Assembly: GCA_941918925.1 (NCBI GenBank)
Contig: OW799234.1
Span: 123,589,395-123,653,394, forward strand
Origin: Phyto melanocephala
Lineage: Eukaryota > Arthropoda > Insecta > Diptera > Rhinophoridae
Length of the DNA: 64,000 nucleotides
Reading direction: 5' to 3'
Shown here in pieces: positions 56,268-64,000 of this stretch. Both the position numbers and the translations under genes were made by a program. The notes beneath the pieces are model-generated. The model searched no databases. It had not been told where the DNA came from and saw only the letters and a program-made list of their open reading frames with translations. The stretch's first letter is position 1. The number at the start of each line of letters is the position of its first letter.

Positions 56268-59017
56268 AATAATTTGTATAATTTCTTTTTGCCCCACTGT
56301 GTTCTCTAAAAAATCCGCTTTGGCAGAAATTGGTTGGTTTCTATATTCTATAATTCTTTTTTTAATATTGTTATTTGTTAAATACTTTTAAAAATAGTCT
56401 TTTAAAAAAATATTTAATTTTTAAAAAATTCCTATTAAGTTTTTTCTTTTATTTAAAAAACAGGAAATATTATTTAATGCTTTTAAAAATATTTGTTAAG
56501 TAATTGTTGTTTTAAACATATAAATTTAAATAATCTTTAATGAGAAGATTTTTAATTTTAAGACAAGACGTGCTTCTTCTTTGAGCCTTATTTGAACATC
56601 CTTGATTATATTAATTTCGCTTGTGTTCATTTTGTGTGTTTTTTTTTTTTGCTTTTAAGCAATTTCATTGTTTTATTTTTTATTTTTAGTAAAATCTTTC
56701 ACCATGACCATAGCAGTCGTAAAAAGACTATTTCAAAATTGTGTGTGTGTGTGTTTCTTTTTTTTTCAAAGAAAATAAATTTCAAAAAATAGAAATAAAA
56801 TGAAACAAATATTAATATTGAGGTCAACTATCATATTTCAACACAAACACAATACACTTATTCTAAAAGGATGATACATCTTTTCATATACATATTTTAA
56901 AAAGGACACTCTGGTCACAGTAGTGATTCTAAAAACATAATTTTATTTGTATTACATTCTCCATCTCTCTTTATCGTTCTGCGGTTAGACAAAAGGAATA
57001 CTAATGCCAACAAATATATTTTATTTTTCTTTATCTTTAGCAATTTTCGTCTAATATTACATATGGTCTTTTATTGTTTGTAAAAATCCCATGTTAATCT
57101 GGTAGAATAGAAAATTGTAAATTAGTGTCACAGGAAATCACAGTAGTAGTAGTATGAATGATGATTTGTGGAAATTTAAATGATGTGTGTAGTTTTTGAA
57201 TTAAAATTATTTTTTTAAGAATACTAAAATTATTATTATTAATATCAACAAGAAACTTAATTAGTTTATTATAAAATTCGACTAAAATATTACATGTTAA
57301 ATTAAACAACTTTTCGATTTCCGAGCGGTAAACAATAAAAAAACAGCAAAATTGGAGTTCTAAATTTCAACATTAACTGCTTCTATGGCAACAAAGATAA
57401 CAAATTGTGCAATTCAAAATAAATAAAGAAATAAAAAATAAATTATTAAACTCTTCGATAATGTAGCCTTTCACAACGAACACTAAATTGTACACATTAA
57501 ATGCTTTACAAATATGAATACGATGATAAGGCATTTTATTGCTAACGATTTCAAACATCCATTTCATTTTATCTCCAATTGAAATGCCAATATTAAATAT
57601 TTTATTTACATTCTAACACGAAAACTACAATTTAAAAAAAATAAATCAAAGACTGGAAATCAGCTCTCCGAAGAATTTTACAGCTTTTCATCGCTATAAA
57701 TTTTCCTATTCATGCCTTAATTTCAGCTTACATGGAGCCAAACTAAACTGCCAATTTTATGTTTGTAATTTTATATTTTTAAGTAAAACTCTATTTAAAT
57801 CTAATAAAAAATTTAGCATTTACTTTAGACCTACGAAAACTAAATTTAAATATTCTCAATCAGCTTACACTAACATATTAAATAAAAATAAAATAAAACA
57901 AAACAAACGTTTAAAGGGTTAAACAACGTTTGTGTATGAATGTACATACATAAACGTACTTTATTACATTTTCAACATCCGATAAAATTTATTCAAACTC
58001 TCTTCCACACACACACCCAGTTACACACATACACTGGTGCCTACACTGAACGTTTCATTTATTCATTCATTCGTACGTACGTACATAAATAAATTCATGC
58101 AAATTCATGTAGTGGCAGTGGTTGAGAGTTGCAGAAGAGTAAGTTGCTGCTGCTGTTGTTGTACAACAAACCAAAACAAAACCAATTCCACTCAGCATTC
58201 ATCATAAGTTATGACGAATGTTGCCAAAGTCCACTAAAGGAGAAAATACACTAGAGTAGACAAATGCACACAAACTTACACGGATACACAGACACATAGA
58301 AAAACACACAACTATTTCACACACGCTATGTTATAATATTTAAAAAGGGAAAAAGGATATTTTTATTCATGCAATAAAAAAAGGACAAAAAAAAATACGC
58401 TTCACATACATAAATACGTACGTATTTTCGTATACGAATGTTGAGGCATTTGTAGGTGATAAATGTCTTGTGTTTAATATATTTCTTTAATATAATATCA
58501 GTGTGTGTGTGAGTGTGTGGTAGGTTAAAAACTAAAATTTCATATAAGTATATTGGAGTATAGTATTCAGTGTCTGATTGTTGTGTCACATATGTACGTA
58601 TGTATGTGTAATGTAAGTTTTTGATTTATTCATAGAACATTGGCCAGCCTATAAATATTTCGAATATTGTATTGTAGATCTTTTTTTTAAGTAAATTACA
58701 GCTTTTTTAAATTAAATTATAATTAAATATAAAATTTTGCATTTAATAAAGCGTAAAATGTTTTTTAAATTGGCGCCCGGAAATTATGGATGACAAATGA
58801 ATATTTGCGACACATAAATGTTATTGGTTTATAAAGTAGCGTGAACAAGTAATGAAAATTCAAATTTAAGTTTGAGTTGCTAATTTTTTGTGGTGTATAG
58901 AAACAGTTTCCTTTATATAACTTTCTAACTTAAAATACAAATATTTACATTATGGTGTTCTTAAGCATAGAACCAAACTAAAGTATTATGTAATCTATCT
59001 ATACATTTTTCAGATCT
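56268..59017. other. putative intron sequence, unrecognised
   Basis: No gene or transposon recognised. CA/GT runs near 58010-58035 and 58500-58520, and a GTAC repeat near 58073-58085. A TGCTGCTGCTGTTGTTGTTG stretch lies near 58145. Confidence 0.4.
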
Positions 59018-59300
59018 ACAGGGTAGGCCAAAAGTCACCATGGGTCTTACAATTTTAATAAACTTTTCGTTTTTATATAAATACATTCTTTTTCAGATTA
59101 TAAAATATACAAAATGTAAATATTTTACACTCAGTATGGAAATAATATATCTTAATTGACCCCCATTTTCAGCTGCGCAATGATGGGCTTGTTTAAGAAC
59201 ATTTTCCAAAATATCTTTCAAAATTCCTGCCTTGACTTCCAGAATTGTCTTAAGCTTGTTCATATATACCAGAGACCTGTTTGATAGCGAATCAAAAAAC
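59018..59300 (-). pseudogene. mariner 3' end with part of the transposase C-terminus
   Basis: ACAGGGTAGGCCAAAAGTCA (59018-59037) looks like a mariner terminal repeat. On the minus strand, SLVYMNKLKTILEVKAGILK followed by NVLKQAHHCAAENGGQLRYI is the C-terminal region (LVYxNKPKTxxELKA...GGHxxDIIF). The N-terminal part and the other inverted repeat are missing. Confidence 0.75.
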
Positions 59301-59675
59301 ATACATAGTTTTGCATTTTTTTTAAAAAAATATTTGGCTAGCAGTTAAAGTCAATGAAATGAATGATGCTAATGCATGATTTAATTCTTGCAATGTGTGC
59401 TTATTCATGTGATTCATAAATGCAATTATTCTCTATGATTGTTTTGAAAACTTCTTACAAATCCATTTGCTAAAAACACTTCTCCATTGCTATATTAACG
59501 GAACTTTTAATAATGTATTACAGCATGCTTTTGTACTTTATTTGAACACAATTGAAAACAATTAGATTTAGTTCAGTTTTGCTAGAAGCACTTCCAAAAC
59601 AAGAGTAAGATATTTACAGTCAGTTGTAAGAGAGCTCACAGTGTAAGCAATATCACTAATACAAATTGATATTAA

Positions 59676-59792
59676 GGGCCGTATTCATAAAAAATATTTT
59701 AGGTTTATTAAAGGCTTCTTTGACGGATGTTGTAGAGAAATTTGTCAAATAAGCTTTCAATAGACCTAAAATATTTTTTATGAATACGGGCC
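59676..59792. mobile_element. 117-bp foldback MITE
   Basis: GGGCCGTATTCATAAAAAAT and, inverted from the right end, GGCCCGTATTCATAAAAAAT. Pairing continues through ATTTTAGGT(T/C)TATT.AAAG, so about 40 bases on each side pair and only about 35 lie in the loop. TAA flanks both ends (59673-59675, 59793-59795), again a Harbinger-like duplication. No similarity to the MITE at 34702 was seen. Confidence 0.8.
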
Positions 59793-59809
59793 TAAAAAAA
59801 CAATACAAA

Positions 59810-60407
59810 TCTATATATATATAAGTGAAACTCTATTTGTGTGTGTGTCTGAGCTAAAAACTCCGAAACCGTAAAGTCGTTCGGACTCAAACTTTGGCAA
59901 GTTATTGTACACATACCAAGGTGTGTTTATGGGTGGTAAAAAAGGGCGGGGCCACGCCCATAAAAAATAACTTATAGTTTTTAGCTACTTGAACTAGATC
60001 GATTTTTCTGAAACTTTGCACACACATATTGAACTCTCATGATTAAATAATTTCGTAATTAGAAAAGTGGGCAGGGCCACGCCCATAAAAAAGTTATTAT
60101 TTTTAGGTACTTTCTCTGGACCGATATTTGTAAAACTTTCCACACTTATTGAGCTGTCATGACTATACAATTTTTTGATTAGAAAAATGGGCAGCGTCAC
60201 GCCCACAAAAAAAAATTATTACTTTCAGCTTCTGGAACGTAACCGATTTTTCTGAAACTTTGTACACATACTTAGCTGTCATGACTATACAGTTTCGTGA
60301 TTAGAAAAGAGGTCAATGACAAACAAAATTTATAATTTTTAGCCTTGCAATTCAAAATGTATTTTTATTCATTAAGGAGCGTAGCACCGCGCGCCGGACT
60401 TGGCTAG
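59810..60407 (+). mobile_element. non-autonomous Helitron, complete ends
   Basis: A|TCTATATATATATAAGTGAA at the 5' end; GGAGCGTAGCACCGCGCGCCGGACTTGGCTAG|T at the 3' end. After the 5' end, CTCCGAAACCGTAAAGTCGT..CGGACTCAAACTTTGGCAAG matches the same region of the minus-strand Helitron at 33825-34645 (TTTGAGTCCGATCGG..CTCCGAAACTG complement). Three internal units of GTGGGCAG.G.CACGCCCATAA, fewer than in the other copy. It starts 14 bp after the foldback element. Confidence 0.85.
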
Positions 60408-60660
60408 TGCATTATAAATGTGAGTGGGGAGCGAAAAGTAACAACTCATACATTTCTCTGCTATACACTCGCTACTTCGAATAACCCAAAATAAAAAATT
60501 TGAAATTAGTTTTATTAAATTACACTTTTATATGTTTATGTTCTCTCATATTCTTAATACATTTTTATTTTTTCTATTTAGAAATATGTAAATGCTATGC
60601 TTCCCGTTTTCTGATTTCATAAAATTGTTACGTAAATAGTAGTTTTAAATTACATATAAA
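60408..60660. other. unrecognised sequence
   Basis: Nothing recognised except CATATTCTTAATACATTTTTATT, similar to 39435-39460. Confidence 0.4.
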
Positions 60661-61072
60661 TATGTTGATACAGAGTGCTGATGATAAAATCGTAGCTGGT
60701 TTCGCAAATACAATTAATATCGGAAAATTTTTTTAATATTCTGAAACGTGTTCACAAATTAATTCCAAAATGTTTTTAAGAAGTTTACTAATAAGAAAAT
60801 AAATCTAATACATTTTTAAAAGAGTTCGAATAAATAATAGTTTATAATTATAAAAATAATATGATATTATATTATATCCAACATTTAGACACTTCGATCA
60901 AAGAGTGCTGATGATGAAACTGTAGTTGGTTTCGAAAATGCATTCCACTCGGCTGATGTCGGAATAAAAACTTACTTTTTCAAGGGTATTCTTTCATTAT
61001 CACAAATAAAATTTATTATCTTCATATAAAGTGATAAATTTAAAAAATAAACTTGAACCAGTAATAAAACAA
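60661..61072 (-). repeat. dispersed repeat D, two copies in tandem
   Basis: GAGTGCTGATGATAAAATCGTAGCTGGTTTCG (from 60672) is a first, short copy. GAGTGCTGATGATGAAACTG TAGTTGGTTTCG..GCATTCCACTCGGCTGATGTCGG (from 60903) starts a long one that reaches CTTGAACCAGTAATAAAA (about 61065). The long one is the reverse complement of 47035-47260 with a few changes. Confidence 0.72.
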
Positions 61073-62700
61073 AACGTAAAGGAAGAATGATTCAATATTT
61101 ATCAGAAAATAAATTAATTTTTTTATACCCTTTTGGCTCCTCCGCCATAACAATGAAGTATGTATAACATGGTTCATGAAAAGCAACGAATCCTAATAAA
61201 TTTGATAAATAATTAAATAGCTCACTACGATAAGCATTTACCGAGAGCTTCTAAAAGTAGTTTATTTTTATATAAAAAACAAAGAACGGAACTTCAATCT
61301 GTAAATTAGACTAAAAACCATTATGAAGTAAGTGAGTGGATATTGAATCCTTTATTAATTTTTTTTATTACGTTAATATTTCACAATGCCGCCTTAATGC
61401 GTCTAGGAAACACCCATAAGATTTGTAAAAAAATTTCATATAAACAATTCGAAAATTATAGAAAAAGAAAATGTCTTACTATTATTATTTTATGTATTTA
61501 TATTAAAAAAGCCTTAAAAAGCATTTTTTTAAAATTTCGAACATAAGTTCGAAAATTCGAATATTGTTAAAAAAATATTGTTTTTTAAAGCCTTATTTTA
61601 GAATTTATGTAAAAATTTAAAAACAAATCAATTCTCTTAAAAATCCCATTGTAGGAATTTCGAAAGTTGTTGAAATATAAAGCAAATGGCAAAAAAAAAA
61701 ACAATTACCAAAAATATTTTTACTTTATACTTCCGTAATCTTTAAATTTATAATTGTCTCTTAATTGTCTTATAATACATAGAGCACTCACTTTGAATTT
61801 TTACAACACATTTAATTTTGTACAAGTTTTCGTGTCTACGTCAATGTAAAATGCACAATATTGAAACAATTGAATACTTTGGCACATAGAAGCAAACGTT
61901 ATTATTACTACTAGTTATATAGTAAATTACCAATCAATCTACGACACTAAACCGAACTAAAGGAGAGTAAAATTGATCAAGGGATTTACAAGTGTTCAGG
62001 GCACAAAGTTTATCCCTGTCATGGTGTCTGTCTGTTTGTCTAAAAGCATTTGAGTGGATATCTATGTGTCAGTAATTAAACAAATGCAAGGAAGTAACAA
62101 TGTAAAGTTTTATTTCAGTTTTTAGTTTTTCTTATTTTTTTTCTACATGATGGTTTCCATTATTACCATTTTTTTCATTTTTTTTCTTTAAAACCAGACA
62201 AAGAAAAACGAGGTGTGAATGCATTACAATTTATTCATGACATCACTAGAGAAAACAAATTTTTACCATGCTTCTACTTACTAAAAAAAAAATAAAAAAA
62301 AGTTTTTAAAAATAAAAAAATAGATTTTTGAAAAGAAATTCCATAAAACAAGAATAAAATTATAAAAACAAAAATTTCTTGCACATTTTCAAGACGCAGG
62401 CACGTGACATAATCTATGTTATAATATTTTTTGTGATAATTTTCATATATGCATATGCATGTGTTACATGTATTGGGCGAATATCGAAGCAAACTACTTG
62501 AGCTTATATACGCCTCCTTCGCGCTTCAGATATTTCATGGCTGCCATTCTGCATCACCTCCTTCACTAAAACTCTCGCCATTCTCTAGATTAAAAACCGG
62601 TTTCACATTACCGACTGGTGATTTTTGACAATCAAATTCGGACACTCCTTCGTAGCCATCAGCATATTTATGAGACTTAGATGTAACTAAGTATTTACGC
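61073..62700. other. unrecognised AT-rich sequence
   Basis: Nothing recognised up to about 62500; from there base composition becomes more balanced and leads into the repeat at 62706. Confidence 0.4.
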
Positions 62701-62705
62701 TAAAT

Positions 62706-63101
62706 ATGTGCCTAGCTTTGGTCCTAAGTCTACCACAAGCTGAGTCTCCCAAACCACTACTACTCCGAGGTCCAGGATTCTGCTATGCCCCATCAGTATC
62801 AGATGCTGATGTGACTATCTATGCTCTTATTGTGCATGAACCTATTCGCTATGAGTGTGCGATGCAGCCCCGCTACCTCCTTCAATCTTCTTATGTCCAG
62901 AATTCTCTTATGACCATCGGTAAGGACACTGATGTCACTGTCTATGCCCTCATTGTGGATGAATCCATCCGCTATGAGCGTTCGATGCAGCATCCGGACT
63001 CATACGCTTCATCGGTATCTGAACCTCTCTTAACTTCTATGCACGAGGTCCAGGATTCTCCGATGGCACTACTAGAGATTCCGGTAATACCCCTATACTG
63101 A
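62706..63101 (+). CDS. 131-codon frame over a 123-bp repeat, unrecognised
   Basis: The frame contains DVTIYALIVHEPIRYECAMQ (residues 35-54) and DVTVYALIVDESIRYERSMQ (residues 76-95), 41 residues apart. At DNA level a further unit marker, GTCCAGGATTCT, occurs three times (about 62770, 62896, 63048), but the first lies in another frame than the other two. About half of the differences between the two best units are at third codon positions. No signal peptide, membrane segment or known domain. Sequence is clearly less AT-rich than its surroundings. A diverged copy without an open frame sits at 29742-29855. It may be a piece of an unknown transposon or a minisatellite; a cellular gene is less likely. 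Confidence 0.3.
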   Translation: MCLALVLSLPQAESPKPLLLRGPGFCYAPSVSDADVTIYALIVHEPIRYECAMQPRYLLQSSYVQNSLMTIGKDTDVTVYALIVDESIRYERSMQHPDSYASSVSEPLLTSMHEVQDSPMALLEIPVIPLY

Positions 63102-63203
63102 AAACTTTAAACAAGTAATATGCCCCGGCGAAAATAAATTATTTCTTTTAGTTCTTCGAACAATTGGCCAGAAAAGGCCTCATTTGTATTTATATACTAT
63201 TTA

Positions 63204-64000
63204 CTAGAAAAGCCCGGCGCGCGTTGCTACGCCCCTTAATGAATAAAAATGCATTCTGAATTTTAATTGAATATCAAGTGCAAAAAGCTAAAAATTATAA
63301 TTTTTTTTAATGGGCGAGGCACTGCCAAATTTTTTAATCACGAAATTATAAAGTCATGACAGCTCAATATGTGTGCAAAGTTTCAGAAAAATCGGTGAAG
63401 TTCAAGTAGCTGAATATAATAATTTTTTTTATGGGCGTGACACTGCCACTTTTCTAATCAAGAAAATGTATACTCATGACAACTCAATATGTGTGCACAG
63501 TTTCAGAAAAATCGATCTAGTGCAAGTAGCTAAAAATGATAACATATTTCTTATGGGCGTGGCACTGCCCACTTTTCTAATCACGAAATTGTATAATCAT
63601 GAGAGCTCAATAGGTGCGTGCAAAGTTTCAGAAAAGTCGGTGAAGTTCAAGTAGCTGAAAATTATAACTTTTTTTATGGGCGTGGCACTGCTCACTTTTC
63701 TTATCACGAAAATGTAAAGTCATGACTGCTCGATATGTGCGCATAGCTTCAGAAAAGTCGGTGAAGTTCAAGTAGCTGAAAATTATAACTTTTTTTATGG
63801 GCGTGGCACTGCTCACTTTTCTAATCACGAAAATGTAAAGTCATGACTGCTTGATATGTGTGCAAAGTTTCAGAAAAATTGGTGCAGTGCAAGAACCTCA
63901 AAATTATAACTTTTTTTATGGGCGTGGCCCTGCCCACTTTTCTAAACACCAAATTATATAGTCATGACAGCTCAATATGTGTGCAAAGTTTGCATGGGTG
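63204..64000 (-). mobile_element. non-autonomous Helitron with tandem units, cut by window end
   Basis: Minus-strand 3' end at 63204 (CTAG preceded by GGGGCGTAGCAACGCGCGCC GGGCTTTT), identical over its first 50 bases to the end of 33825-34645. At least five units of about 120 bp with ATGGGCGTGGCACTGC start near 63430, 63553, 63678, 63798 and 63919. Units near 63640-63720 and 63760-63840 are almost identical, indicating recent unit duplication. The 5' end lies outside the window. Short frames inside read the repeat. Confidence 0.85.

Overview
This window reads as nuclear DNA from a brachyceran fly, most likely a calyptrate (blowfly/housefly-type) species. It is strongly AT-rich, has almost no long open reading frames, and is packed with decayed transposons. 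The commonest repeat has a core (TTTCCGACC, ATAAAGTATATAT, GAGTCGAT, TGTCCGTCTG) that I recognise from memory as the fly INE-1/DINE-1 type. The organism call is inference; nothing here is prokaryotic or viral.

Layout. (1) 1-8.2 kb: mostly unrecognised AT-rich sequence with one INE-1-like element (3.5-4.25 kb) and a C17 tract. (2) 8.2-18 kb: a non-LTR RNase H remnant (minus strand, 8.25-8.92 kb), a 511-bp Helitron with exact ends (11.5-12.0 kb), the 3' end of a Jockey-like LINE (12.55-12.72 kb), a long-type INE-1-like copy (13.84-14.79 kb) and a mariner bounded by a perfect 16-bp inverted repeat (16.48-17.03 kb). (3) 18-24.2 kb: INE-1-like copies and microsatellite-rich unique sequence. (4) 25-33 kb: two families of RNase H-bearing LINE fragments, one with an intact 181-codon 3' frame, plus a Tc1/mariner copy and a hAT fragment. 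(5) 33.8-35.5 kb: an old INE-1-like copy broken by a Helitron and by a Harbinger-type MITE whose TAA target duplication can be checked against intact repeat copies. (6) 36.9-50 kb: long INE-1-like copy, three mariner remnants, two LINE copies placed end to end, and a further LINE 3' end on the minus strand. (7) 50.4-51.3 kb: a Jockey-like reverse transcriptase relic followed by a tRNA-derived SINE whose 3' tail matches the 3' UTR of the local LINE family. (8) 51.36-53.56 kb: the only likely host gene part, a long A/C-rich 5' leader exon with a good 3' splice site at its left edge, a 155-codon upstream frame, and a start codon opening a signal-peptide-like sequence that runs into a GTAAGT donor. 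(9) 53.6-64 kb: probably the following intron, with nested INE-1-like copies, mariner remnants, a 117-bp foldback, two Helitrons and an odd 123-bp repeat carrying a 131-codon frame.

How it fits together. Most sequence is transposon debris around and inside a long-intron gene on the plus strand that encodes a secreted or membrane protein (inferred from its first coding exon only). The observations most worth following are the LINE/SINE shared 3' tail, the leader exon with a two-codon upstream frame overlapping its start codon, and target-site duplications that can be read against empty-site paralogues within the same window.
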